Of a DNA stretch of 64,000 nucleotides, positions 55,547-64,000 are shown one piece after another. The stretch comes from Burkholderia lata (GTDB lineage Bacteria; Pseudomonadota; Gammaproteobacteria; Burkholderiales; Burkholderiaceae), in NCBI RefSeq assembly GCF_000012945.1, contig NC_007510.1, positions 868,001 to 932,000 on the forward strand. The letters are read 5' to 3'. The notes below the pieces were generated by a model. The model did no database searches. It worked only from the letters and a program-made list of their open reading frames with translations, and was not told where the DNA came from. The position numbers and the translations under genes were made by a program. How positions within the stretch are numbered: the first letter of the stretch is position 1; each line of letters opens with the position of its first letter.

Positions 55547-57196
55547 TCATCTGTTCGCCAACACCGCACCTTCGCTCACCAGTGTCGCGGACAGCTTTGC
55601 ATAGTCGATGTTTTGAACACTGCTTCGCGAATCTATGGCGAGCGCTGCGGCGGCTCCGGCCGCCTGACCGGTAATCATGAGCGTCGGCTCGACGCGTATC
55701 GATGAATACGCGACGTGCGACGCAGACAGTGCAACCGGCACGAGCAAATTCCGGATCTCGCTGTACTTGGGGACAATCGATCGATACGAGATCGGGTACG
55801 GACGCGGCAGCGGCTGCCAAATGGCGCCTTCGGTACCGACCTGTCCGTCTACCGCAATACGATTGACCGTATGCTGATCGATCGGGAATGCACCAAGACC
55901 GATGGGATCCGGGATCCGGGTTTCCGTGTACAGATCGTGCTGTGTCATCACATAGCTACCGACCATCCGGCGACTTTGCCGTACGTAAAGACGCCATGGG
56001 AACCCGCCGTTATCCTGGAACTCGTCCTTGCAGAATCCCCACGAGCGAACGTCATCGCGTACGTTTGGCGGAATGCGGGGATCCGTCGCGAGAAACGTCA
56101 GGAGCGCCAGCGTATAACGCTTGTGCTCCGCCTCGATTTGGCGACGACCGTTCGCATTCGCATTGGCATACTCCGCGCTTCCCTCGATCTCGTCCGTCGA
56201 TAGCAGGCCGAGGCTATTGACGTCGAACTTGTTGTTGGGAATCGGAACGTTCGCGATGTAGTTGAACGTCTTGACGATTTCCGGGTGAGCCAGGGCGACG
56301 CGCCCCAGTAGTTCGAATTCCTTGGGATCGTAGTTGGCCGGTTTGACGACGGGAATCTGGTTTCCCTTATCCGCAGTGAGGCAAAGCCGATAGCCATATG
56401 CCTGCACGGCCGAGTCTGCCGTTCCCGGGGCGCCGAGATTGTTGGGCGCTACATGCGGAAGCAATCCGCTGCTCGGTTGACCTGGCACAACGTAGGGATC
56501 CACGCGCGCGCCGTCCTTGATGGAAATGGGGCCAACGCCGGCGAGGGGTTCGCCATATTGTGACTTCGCTTCGCGCCCGAGCGTATGGTCGACGCCGGCC
56601 TTCTCGAGCAAATCGCCTTCGTAGCTCGCATCGATGAACATCTTTGCCGCGTAACTATGTCCGTTGCTCGTCTGGACGGCCTTGATCTCGTGATTATTGG
56701 TTTGAACGCTCGCCAGTTCGGCTCCGTATTCGACGGAAACGGACGGGGCGTCGGCAAGCATCTGCAGCAGAATGCTCTCGGCGACATGCGGCTCGTGAAA
56801 TATGCCGCCCATCGTCCAGGTCTTTCCGTAGCGCGCGTTTACCGTGTCGACGAAGCGATGCGCGAAACCGCCCATTGCCCATAGACGATCCTGGGGATAG
56901 GCGTCTGTCACGCTGATCCCGCTCGTCGTCATGCCACCGACGTGTTTCGTCGGTTCCAGAATGACGACCCGCTTGTTCAGTTTCGCGGCTTCCAGTGCCG
57001 CGGATATACCGCCCGGCGTCGCACCGTAGACGAGGACATCCGCAGGGTCGGATCCTGGTGCGGGCACCGGCATGGCGACGGGCGGAGCGGGCGTCCCGTG
57101 TGGTTGGTCGTCGGTACCGTGGCCGCATGCCGCGAGAATGAGCACCGAACCGACCAGCAGCAATCTGCTTGCAACATTATCGAATACTACGAACAT
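55547..57196 (-). CDS. FAD-dependent oxidoreductase-like lipoprotein (exported)
   Basis: A 549-residue protein. It has a lipoprotein signal (lipobox LAACG, Cys at about residue 24), a Thr/Pro-rich linker, then an FAD-site start VLVYGATPGGISAALEAAK with VVILEPTKHVGGMTTSG, typical of the FAD-dependent family that includes xanthan lyase-like and BT-type exported oxidoreductases. The C-terminus has MITGQAAGAAAALAI, the FAD ribityl site. The substrate is unknown. An exported FAD lipoprotein is unusual and, given its place beside polysaccharide genes, could oxidise a surface glycan or its fragments. Confidence 0.78.
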   Translation of the reverse strand: MFVVFDNVASRLLLVGSVLILAACGHGTDDQPHGTPAPPVAMPVPAPGSDPADVLVYGATPGGISAALEAAKLNKRVVILEPTKHVGGMTTSGISVTDAYPQDRLWAMGGFAHRFVDTVNARYGKTWTMGGIFHEPHVAESILLQMLADAPSVSVEYGAELASVQTNNHEIKAVQTSNGHSYAAKMFIDASYEGDLLEKAGVDHTLGREAKSQYGEPLAGVGPISIKDGARVDPYVVPGQPSSGLLPHVAPNNLGAPGTADSAVQAYGYRLCLTADKGNQIPVVKPANYDPKEFELLGRVALAHPEIVKTFNYIANVPIPNNKFDVNSLGLLSTDEIEGSAEYANANANGRRQIEAEHKRYTLALLTFLATDPRIPPNVRDDVRSWGFCKDEFQDNGGFPWRLYVRQSRRMVGSYVMTQHDLYTETRIPDPIGLGAFPIDQHTVNRIAVDGQVGTEGAIWQPLPRPYPISYRSIVPKYSEIRNLLVPVALSASHVAYSSIRVEPTLMITGQAAGAAAALAIDSRSSVQNIDYAKLSATLVSEGAVLANR

Positions 57197-57271
57197 GTGA
57201 CCGCGAGTGTTAGAGAAACAGGGTTAGATGAATCGAGCGACAAGGAGCCGGGCTCGGCGAGCGCCTTCAAT

Positions 57272-57304
57272 GTTACGACGTATTAAAAAAGTTACGATGT
57301 ATTA
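57272..57304. repeat. Tandem direct repeat upstream of the FAD lipoprotein gene
   Basis: GTTACGACGTATTA (57272-57285) and GTTACGATGTATTA (57291-57304) are direct copies differing at one base, 19 bp apart centre to centre. They lie 76-108 bp upstream of the 57196 start codon, in an AT-rich patch, and could be a regulator site. Confidence 0.5.
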
Positions 57305-57444
57305 CGAAAGGTGCGCGGAGTTTATCACTTGCGGATGACACAAAACTATCGACTGGAACCCTGCGGATCCTTGCCGCGCGAGGAGCGGCGAAACGGGGCA
57401 GGAGGTGGTGAGGGTCAGATCAAGATGCTGACAAACCGGGGGGG

Positions 57445-58245
57445 CGACGAAGGCCGGCAAGCTGAAAGATGTCGTCGACCGTCAACGGAAGCCGCTGACA
57501 GAAGTGGAGGCCGAGCTGGCACAGGTCAAGCGTTGGCTGGTCGAGGTCAGAACGGAGCGCGCTCTCCTCAAAAGGTTCGCGACGTACTTCGCGAAGGAGT
57601 CGAGGTGAGGTGCGGATTGAACAAATGCGACGAGACTACCCCCGTGCCGCCAATGTGCCGAGTGCTGGGCGTACACGTGAGCGGCCACCATGTGTGGCGC
57701 AAGCGCAAGTCACCCGAAAGAGCGTGGCAGGAACCTCGCCCTGGAAGCGGAGGTGCTCACGGTCCACCGGCGAATCCGGGAAAGTTTCAGGCCGGAGCGC
57801 CTGCGGCGACATCGGGTGGAGAGGGGCGTGCGAATCGGCTTGCACCGGGTCAGGAGACTGCGCAGAAAATCGGGATAGCGCTGCAAGCAGAAGCGCCGGA
57901 TCAAGGCCACGACGAATTCGAAGCACGACGTGCCTGTCGCGTCGAATCCGCTGAACCAAGATGTCTCGGTGACGGTGCCCAATCAAGTCTGGTGTGGTGA
58001 CGTCACCTCTTTTGCGATCGATAAGGGTGTGTTGTGTCCTGCCGGCCTGAGGTGCCTGCAGCCCGGTGAAATCGCCGGTTACGCGATGAGCGATCGGATG
58101 ACGAAACATCTGGTCACGCAGGCCTTGCTTCGCGCTGTCGCGACTCGCTGGCCGCCTGCAGGTCTGATCCGCCACACCGATCGCGGGTCGTAACACCGTG
58201 CGTTGGCCTATCAACTGCTCGTGAACCGGTTGACTGCTACTAATT
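57445..58245 (+). pseudogene. Decayed IS3-family element (OrfA and OrfB remnants)
   Basis: KPLTEVEAELAQVKRWLVEV and ERALLKRFATYFAKES (ending at a TGA at 57606-57608) match the C-terminal leucine-zipper end of an IS3 OrfA. In another frame PPMCRVLGVHVSGHHVWRKR starts OrfB. Later fragments in other frames read HRRIRESFRPERLRRHRVERG, and NQVWCGDVTSF with HTDRGS, the DDE core with one normal Asp each. Several frame changes show it is dead. I see no clear inverted repeats at its ends. Confidence 0.75.
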
Positions 58246-58267
58246 CAGTCCGACCTCAGTTTTTCGC

Positions 58268-58295
58268 CTGATCGGCTCCCCGGGCGGGATAAAAT
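58268..58295 (+). promoter_or_regulatory. Candidate promoter of the waaC unit
   Basis: CTGATC (58268-58273) and TAAAAT (58290-58295) with a 16-bp spacer. Transcription would begin around 58302, only about 10 bp before the hairpin described next. Confidence 0.35.
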
Positions 58296-58312
58296 CCCCC
58301 CTTTATGCTTGT

Positions 58313-58337
58313 CGCCGGCTGCCTGCCGGCGTTTTTT
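58313..58337 (+). terminator. Terminator-like hairpin directly upstream of waaC
   Basis: CGCCGGC (58313-58319), loop TGCCT, GCCGGCG (58325-58331) and six T residues (58332-58337). It ends 4 bp before the GTG start of waaC. It could terminate upstream transcription or act as a short-leader attenuator. Confidence 0.75.
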
Positions 58338-58341
58338 CAGC

Positions 58342-59337
58342 GTGCAAAAGATCCTGATCGTGCGCGTGTCGTCGCTGGGCGACGTCGTGCACAACATGCC
58401 GGTGATCGCCGATATCCGGCGCCGCCACCCCAATGCGCAGATCGACTGGCTCGTCGAGGAAAGCTTCGTCGACCTGGTCAAGCTCGTCGACGGCGTGCGC
58501 AACGTGCTGCCGTTCTCGCTGCGCCGCTGGCGCAAGAAGCCGTTCTCGGGCGCCACGTGGCGCGAGATCCGTGCGTTCCGCCAGCGCCTCGCGGCCGAGC
58601 AGTACGACCTCGTGATCGACTGTCAGGGCCTCATCAAGACGGCCTGGGTCGCCAGCTGGGCGCGTGGCCCGCTCGTCGGGCTCGGCAACCGCACCGACGG
58701 CGCCGGCTACGAGTGGCCCGTGCGCTTCTTCTATCGCAAGCGCGTGCCGATCGCGCCGCGCACGCACGTCGTCGAGCGCTCGCGGCAACTCGTCGCGGCC
58801 GCGCTGGACGACCCGGCGCCGACGCCGGCCGATCCGGTCGACTTCGGCCTCGATACGCGCGCGGCGGCGCTCGCGGTGGCCGCGCTCGGCCTGAACCTGC
58901 CGGTGCCGTACGTGGTGTTCGTCCACGCGACGTCGCGTGCCGACAAGCAATGGCCGGACGCCGCGTGGATCGAGCTCGGCCAGGCCCTCGTGCGGCGCGG
59001 CGCGTCGCTCGTGCTGCCGTGGGGCAACGACGCGGAACGCGCGACCAGCGAGCGGCTCGCAAAAGAGTTCGGCGCGGCGGCGATCGTGCCGCCGCGGCTG
59101 TCGCTGCCGGCGGTGGTCGGGCTGATCGACGGCGCGGCCGCCACCGTCGGGGTTGATACAGGTCTGGTTCACATCGCGGCCGCGCTGAAGCGTCCGACGG
59201 TCGAACTGTACAATTTCGCGACGGCCTGGCGGACCGGCGGCTACTGGTCGCCGAACGTCGTCAATCTCGGCACGGCGGGGCAACCCCCGTCGATCGCGCA
59301 GGTGAAGTCGGCGCTCGCGGGCTTCGGTCTCCTGTAA
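58342..59337 (+). CDS. waaC: Lipopolysaccharide heptosyltransferase I
   Basis: A 331-residue GT9 enzyme that adds the first heptose to Kdo2-lipid A in the cytoplasmic leaflet. It begins QKILIVRVSSLGDVVHNMP, has HATSRADKQWP and DTGLVHIAAALKRPTVELY near the C-terminus (the ADP-heptose site). The start is the GTG at 58342 because the family begins there; an ATG/TTG further up would put the hairpin inside the coding region. It opens the waaC-kdoO-waaA unit. Confidence 0.93.
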   Translation: MQKILIVRVSSLGDVVHNMPVIADIRRRHPNAQIDWLVEESFVDLVKLVDGVRNVLPFSLRRWRKKPFSGATWREIRAFRQRLAAEQYDLVIDCQGLIKTAWVASWARGPLVGLGNRTDGAGYEWPVRFFYRKRVPIAPRTHVVERSRQLVAAALDDPAPTPADPVDFGLDTRAAALAVAALGLNLPVPYVVFVHATSRADKQWPDAAWIELGQALVRRGASLVLPWGNDAERATSERLAKEFGAAAIVPPRLSLPAVVGLIDGAAATVGVDTGLVHIAAALKRPTVELYNFATAWRTGGYWSPNVVNLGTAGQPPSIAQVKSALAGFGLL

Positions 59338-59381
59338 CGCTGTCACACGTGCGAACCCGCGCGAACCCACGCGAACCGAAC

Positions 59382-60266
59382 ATGAGCGAATCCCAGATCA
59401 TCGAAGTCCCGTCCGCCGACTGGAGCGGACACAACCTGTCGGCGCCGCGCGAGCAGCTGCTGGCCGCCGTCGAGGAAGGCAAGGTGCTGTATTTCCCGCA
59501 CCTGCGCTTCGCGATCGAAGGCGGCGAGGAAGCGCTGCTCGATCCGGCGCTCGCCGACCCGAAACGCAAGAACATCAGCCTCGCGCCGAACGGCGGCGCG
59601 CTCGCCGGCGTGCTCGGCGACAACGTCACGCAGTCGGCGGTGCGCGCGCTCGTCGCGCGCTTCCAGCAGCAGGCCGGCACGCTCGTCGACGGCCTCTTTC
59701 CCGAATACCGCGGCAAGCTGCGCGTCGCGCCGACGAGCCTGCGGCTGATGCAGGTCGAGACGCGCCAGACGTCGTGGCGCAAGGACGACAGCCGGCTGCA
59801 CGTCGACGCATTCCCGTCGCGGCCCAACTACGGCGAGCGCATCCTGCGCGTGTTCACGAACGTGAACCCGGTCGGCGTGCCGCGCGTGTGGCGCGTCGGC
59901 GAGCCGTTCGAGGACGTCGCGAAGCGCTTCCTGCCGCACATCAAGCCGCAGTTGCCGGGCGCCGCATGGCTGCTGAACCTGCTGCACGTGACGAAGTCGC
60001 CGCGCAGCGCGTACGACCACCTGATGCTGAACCTGCACGACAGCATGAAGGCCGATCTCGACTACCAGAAGACGGCTCCGCAGCAGACGATGCCGTTTCC
60101 GCCGGGCTGCGTGTGGATATGTTTCTCGGATCAGACTTCGCACGCTGTGATGTCCGGCCAGTTCATGCTCGAACAGACCTTCTTCCTGCCGGTCGACGCG
60201 ATGGTGCGCCGCGAATGCGCGCCGCTCGGCATTCTCGAACGCCTGAAGGGCAGGGCGCTGGTTTGA
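59382..60266 (+). CDS. kdoO: Kdo 3-hydroxylase (Fe(II)/2-oxoglutarate oxygenase)
   Basis: A 294-residue enzyme of the KdoO family, which converts Kdo to Ko in Burkholderia and Yersinia LPS. The likely iron ligands are the H-x-D pair (LHVDAFPSR, His140 and Asp142) and a distal His254 in SDQTSHAVMSG. It lies between waaC and waaA, as expected for a core-modifying enzyme. The start ATG at 59382 opens MSESQII; the longer form (59349) has no ribosome site. Oxygen-dependent Ko formation is known family behaviour; activity here is not tested. Confidence 0.88.
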   Translation: MSESQIIEVPSADWSGHNLSAPREQLLAAVEEGKVLYFPHLRFAIEGGEEALLDPALADPKRKNISLAPNGGALAGVLGDNVTQSAVRALVARFQQQAGTLVDGLFPEYRGKLRVAPTSLRLMQVETRQTSWRKDDSRLHVDAFPSRPNYGERILRVFTNVNPVGVPRVWRVGEPFEDVAKRFLPHIKPQLPGAAWLLNLLHVTKSPRSAYDHLMLNLHDSMKADLDYQKTAPQQTMPFPPGCVWICFSDQTSHAVMSGQFMLEQTFFLPVDAMVRRECAPLGILERLKGRALV

Positions 60267-60303
60267 GCGCGCCTCTTCTCCGTTGCAACATGAGGGTCGC
60301 CGC

Positions 60304-61650
60304 ATGCTGAGGGTGATCTATCGCGCGCTGTGGTGGCTCGTCGCACCGATCGCCGTCATCCGGCTTTACGTGCGCTCGCGCAAGGAGCGTGGCTATCGCG
60401 AGCACATCGGCGAACGTTTCGGCCACGTGGCCGGCCGCTCGCGCGACGACCGCGCGCCGCTGATCTGGGTGCATGCGGTATCCGTCGGCGAGACCCGCGC
60501 GGCGCAGCCGCTGATCGACGCGCTGATGCATGCCCGCCCCGATGCGCGCATCCTGCTCACGCACATGACGCCGAGCGGCCGCGCGACCGGCGAACAGATC
60601 TTCGGCGATCGCGTGCTGCGCTGCTATCTGCCGTACGACATGCCCGGCGCGGTACGACGCTTCCTGCGCGCGTGGCGGCCGACGCTCGGCCTCGTGATGG
60701 AAACCGAGGTGTGGCCCACGCTGATCGACGAGTGCCGCCGCGCGGACGTGCCGCTGGTGCTGACCAATGCGCGCATGTCCGCGCGTTCGTTCCGGCGTGC
60801 ATCGAAGTTCGGCGCGGCGACGCACGACGTGTTCGGCGGCTTCTCGCGCGTGCTCGCGCAGAGCCCGGCCGATGCGGAGCGGCTGTCGTCGCTCGGCGCG
60901 CGCAACGTGACCGTGCTCGGCAACCTGAAGTTCGACATGACGACGCCGCCGGAACTCGCGGCGCGTGGCCATGCGTGGCGCGAGGCGATCGGCGCGCGGC
61001 CCGTGTGGGTGGCCGCGAGCACGCGCGAGAACGAGGAGGCGCTGGTGCTCGACGCATTCACGGCGATGCGCACGCCCGGCGCGCTGCTGGTGCTCGTACC
61101 GCGTCATCCGCAGCGCTTCGCCGAGGTCGAGGCGCTCGTCGAGCGCAGCGGGCTCAAGTGCGTGCGACGCTCGGTGTGGGCGGCCGACAAGGCCGCGCTC
61201 GCGGCCGGACGGCCGGCTGCCGAGCCGCTGCCGGACGACGTATCGGTGTTGCTCGGCGATTCGATGGGCGAGCTCGGCGCGTATTACGCGGCGGCCGACA
61301 TCGCGTTCATCGGCGGCAGCCTGTTGCCGCTCGGCGGCCAGAACCTGATCGAGGCGTGCGCGGTTGGCGTGCCGGTGCTGATCGGCAAGCACGTGTTCAA
61401 CTTCACGCAGGCGACCGCCGATGCGGTCGCGGCCGGCGCGGCGCTGCAGGTCGAGGATCCGCTCGATCTCGCGCACGTGCTCGACGCGCTGTTCGCCGAC
61501 AAGGCGCGGCGCATCGCGATGGGCGCGGCCGGCGCCGCATTCGCGTCGCGTCACCGCGGCGCGACCGCACGCACGGTCGACGTGCTCGCGGCACTGCTGC
61601 CGCCCGCCGAGCGTGGCGTGCGCACGCTGCAGGACGCTTCCGACGACTAG
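60304..61650 (+). CDS. waaA: Kdo transferase WaaA
   Basis: A 448-residue GT30 enzyme that transfers Kdo from CMP-Kdo to lipid A precursor. The N-terminal membrane anchor is about residues 5-22, then IWVHAVSVGETRAAQPLI, LVMETEVWPTLI, VLGNLKFDM and FIGGSLLPLGGQNLIEACAVGVP (conserved active and donor sites). The ATG at 60304 is used because the family starts there. It begins 37 bp after kdoO. Confidence 0.95.
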   Translation: MLRVIYRALWWLVAPIAVIRLYVRSRKERGYREHIGERFGHVAGRSRDDRAPLIWVHAVSVGETRAAQPLIDALMHARPDARILLTHMTPSGRATGEQIFGDRVLRCYLPYDMPGAVRRFLRAWRPTLGLVMETEVWPTLIDECRRADVPLVLTNARMSARSFRRASKFGAATHDVFGGFSRVLAQSPADAERLSSLGARNVTVLGNLKFDMTTPPELAARGHAWREAIGARPVWVAASTRENEEALVLDAFTAMRTPGALLVLVPRHPQRFAEVEALVERSGLKCVRRSVWAADKAALAAGRPAAEPLPDDVSVLLGDSMGELGAYYAAADIAFIGGSLLPLGGQNLIEACAVGVPVLIGKHVFNFTQATADAVAAGAALQVEDPLDLAHVLDALFADKARRIAMGAAGAAFASRHRGATARTVDVLAALLPPAERGVRTLQDASDD

Positions 61651-61713
61651 GCGAAGGCGGCGCAATGCCGCCATGAGCACGCGTGGCGGCACCGTATGGC
61701 GCCGCCACGCCGC

Positions 61714-62361
61714 TCAGACCGTCAGCAACCCCTTCTTCTCGATGAACGCGATCACGTCCGCGACGCCTTCGAGCGCCTTCAGGTTCGTCATCACGTAAGG
61801 CCGCTCGCCACGCATCTTCTTCGTGTCGGACGCCATCACGTCGAGGTTCGCACCGACCAGCGGCGCGAGATCCGTCTTGTTGATCACGAGCAGGTCGGAT
61901 TTCGTGATGCCTGGGCCGCCCTTGCGCGGAATCTTCTCGCCGCCCGCGACGTCGATCACGTAGATCGTCAGGTCCGACAGCTCGGGGCTGAAGGTCGCCG
62001 CGAGATTGTCTCCGCCCGATTCGATGAACACGATGTCGGCGTCGGGGAAGCGCGACAGCATCCGGTCGACGGCCTCGAGGTTGATCGACGCATCCTCGCG
62101 GATCGCCGTGTGCGGGCAGCCGCCCGTCTCGACGCCCATGATGCGCTCCTCGGGCAGTGCGCCCGCGACCGTCAGCAGCCGCTGGTCTTCCTTCGTATAG
62201 ATGTCGTTGGTGATCGCGACGAGGTCGTACCGGTCGCGCATCGCCTTGCACAGCATTTCGAGCAGCGTGGTCTTGCCGGAGCCGACGGGGCCGCCGATGC
62301 CGACGCGCAGCGGCGGCAGTTTCTTCGTGCGGCGGGCAGAGGAGGGAGCAGGTGCGTTCAT
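61714..62361 (-). CDS. ureG: Urease accessory GTPase UreG
   Basis: A 215-residue GTPase that drives nickel delivery to urease. The P-loop is [14 protein letters not shown] (24-32 core), followed by [27 protein letters not shown] (Cys-Pro-His metal site), FIESGGDNL and VINKTDLAP. It starts 18 bp after ureF. Order ureE-ureF-ureG in the direction of transcription, with ureC before ureE, is the usual Burkholderia arrangement. Confidence 0.97.
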   Translation of the reverse strand: MNAPAPSSARRTKKLPPLRVGIGGPVGSGKTTLLEMLCKAMRDRYDLVAITNDIYTKEDQRLLTVAGALPEERIMGVETGGCPHTAIREDASINLEAVDRMLSRFPDADIVFIESGGDNLAATFSPELSDLTIYVIDVAGGEKIPRKGGPGITKSDLLVINKTDLAPLVGANLDVMASDTKKMRGERPYVMTNLKALEGVADVIAFIEKKGLLTV

Positions 62362-62379
62362 GGCGGATAAGCGTCGGGT

Positions 62380-63046
62380 TCAGGAGCGGAACAACCGCGA
62401 ATACTGGGTTTCGTGCCGCGCGGACAGGATGCCGAGCTGCGGCGCGAACGTGTTGACGGCGTCGGGCGGCGTCGCGAGCGCGCGGCGCACGGCTGCGTCG
62501 ATCGCACCGCGCAGCGCGACGATGATGCGTTGCCCGGCGAGCTGGCCGAGCGGCACGGCCTTCAGCGCGGCGGACGTCTGGTTCTCGACCCAGCCGAATG
62601 CGTATGCGGCGAGCACGGCGTCGGCGCTCGCGTCGTGCGCGGCGGCTGCGTACGCGAACGCGGTGGGCAGCGCGATCGGCGTCATCGCCGCGAGCGTCGC
62701 GCGGCGCGCGGCATCGCCCCATTCGAGCGACGCGCAGAGCTGCGCGAGCGACCAGCCCATCTGTTCGGTCTCGCGGCGCAGTTCGGCCGATTCGCGGCTC
62801 GCGATGAACCACGCATTCTCGGTGACGAGCGCCGGCGTGTCGTGCGCGTGCCAGCGCGCGAGCTGGTGCGCGAGGAACGGCAGCTCGCCGTGCGCGAGCA
62901 CGTCGGTCAGGCCGCTCGCGATCCAGTCGCGCGCGGTATCCGCGTCGTGGATCAGGTTTGCGTCGAGCGCCGCTTCAAGCCCCTGTGAATAGCTGTACGC
63001 GCCGATCGGCAGCGCCGGCGATGCAAGGTGCAGCAGCGCGACGAGT

Positions 63047-63060
<14 letters not shown>
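62380..63060 (-). CDS. ureF: Urease accessory protein UreF
   Basis: A 226-residue all-helical urease chaperone that forms a complex with UreD and UreG. It has [19 protein letters not shown] at the N-terminus and the usual late [14 protein letters not shown]. The ATG at 63060 (MTTTELV) overlaps the end of ureE by 14 bp, a common coupling; a longer in-frame start upstream would overlap more. Confidence 0.93.
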
Positions 63061-63670
<610 letters not shown>

Positions 63671-63692
63671 GAGTCGAAAACCGGCAATCAGG

Positions 63693-64000
63693 TCAGAACA
63701 GGAAATAGCGCTGCGCCATCGGCAGCACCGTGGCCGGCTCGCAGGTGAGCAACTGGCCGTCGGCGATCACGTCGTAGGTTTCGGGGTCGACGCTGATCGA
63801 CGGGCGCCACGCGTTGTGGATCATGTCGGCCTTCGTCACGTTGCGGCAGTTGCGCACGGGCACGATCCGCTTCGCGAGGCCATAGCGTTCCGCGATGCCC
63901 GCATCGGCGGCCATCTGCGACACGAAGGTCAGCGACGTGCGCGCGAGCGCACCGCCGCGCGTGGCGAACATCTCGCGATAGTGGACCGGCTGCGGTGTCG
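63693..64000 (-). CDS. ureC: Urease alpha subunit UreC (C-terminal part, cut by window end)
   Basis: The frame is open to the last base; about 102 residues are visible. It has [27 protein letters not shown] and the terminal PMAQRYFLF, the standard end of UreC. The nickel ligands and active-site His lie in the missing N-terminal part beyond 64000. It is the start of the minus-strand urease block ureC-ureE-ureF-ureG; ureA and ureB would be expected further right. Confidence 0.95.

Overview
The window is from a high-GC betaproteobacterium, almost certainly a Burkholderia chromosome (probably the Burkholderia cepacia complex). The support is gene order and sequence: an rml(rfb)BADC-type operon plus wzm/wzt and wbiG-wbiH-wbiI genes between apaH and the waaC-kdoO-waaA core genes, a Burkholderia-type groESL with a perfect CIRCE operator, the rubredoxin-algH-ruvX-pyrR-pyrB-pyrC' block, and a urease cluster. 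This is judged from sequence features and family knowledge; no search was run.

Layout. 1-938: the end of a LolA-like/DUF1571-type protein and an SRPBCC protein. 994-8761 (minus): a six-gene iron unit with OprB-like porin, beta-propeller protein, Tat-exported Dyp peroxidase EfeB and an FbpABC ferric importer. It is headed by a good sigma70 promoter with a Fur-box-like site just upstream. 9314-11508: groES-groEL with CIRCE and a terminator. 11532-13083 (minus): an orphan type VI secretion module of Hcp, AmpD-like amidase and a small exported protein that is probably its immunity factor. 13520-14386: thiD. 14641-21234 (plus): rubredoxin, a ChpA/CheA-like HPt relic, algH, ruvX, pyrR, pyrB, a dihydroorotase-like pyrC' without its metal ligands, and plsC. 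21267-22106: apaH.

22447-50335 is the surface polysaccharide locus. rfbBACD (dTDP-L-rhamnose) runs rightward and meets a leftward eight-gene unit (wzm, manC, acetyltransferase, glycosyltransferase, wzt, a 1225-residue multidomain pyruvyl/glycosyl transferase, wecB, glycosyltransferase). A rightward unit follows (GT2, wbiG, wbiH, wbiI), then a leftward unit (a second WecA-like transferase, galE, two glycosyltransferases, a Wzx-like flippase), then manB. Together they supply dTDP-rhamnose, GDP-mannose, UDP-ManNAc and a 6-deoxy-HexNAc precursor. There are two possible lipid-carrier primers and two export routes, but no recognisable polymerase or O-antigen ligase in the window.

51133-58250 is a more AT-rich, insertion-sequence-littered segment between manB and waaC. 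It has a 913-bp IS5-family element with TAA target duplications, a nested IS5/IS256 remnant and an IS3 remnant. Between them lie a methyltransferase, an acyltransferase-3 membrane protein and an FAD-dependent lipoprotein, which look like accessory cargo that may decorate the polysaccharide. 58342-61650 holds waaC, the Kdo hydroxylase gene and waaA for the LPS inner core. 61714-64000 holds ureG, ureF, ureE and the end of ureC on the minus strand.

The most interesting leads are the Hcp-amidase-immunity trio, the 1225-residue transferase that follows wzt, the two-primer/two-exporter polysaccharide locus, and a terminator-like hairpin ending 4 bases before the waaC start codon.
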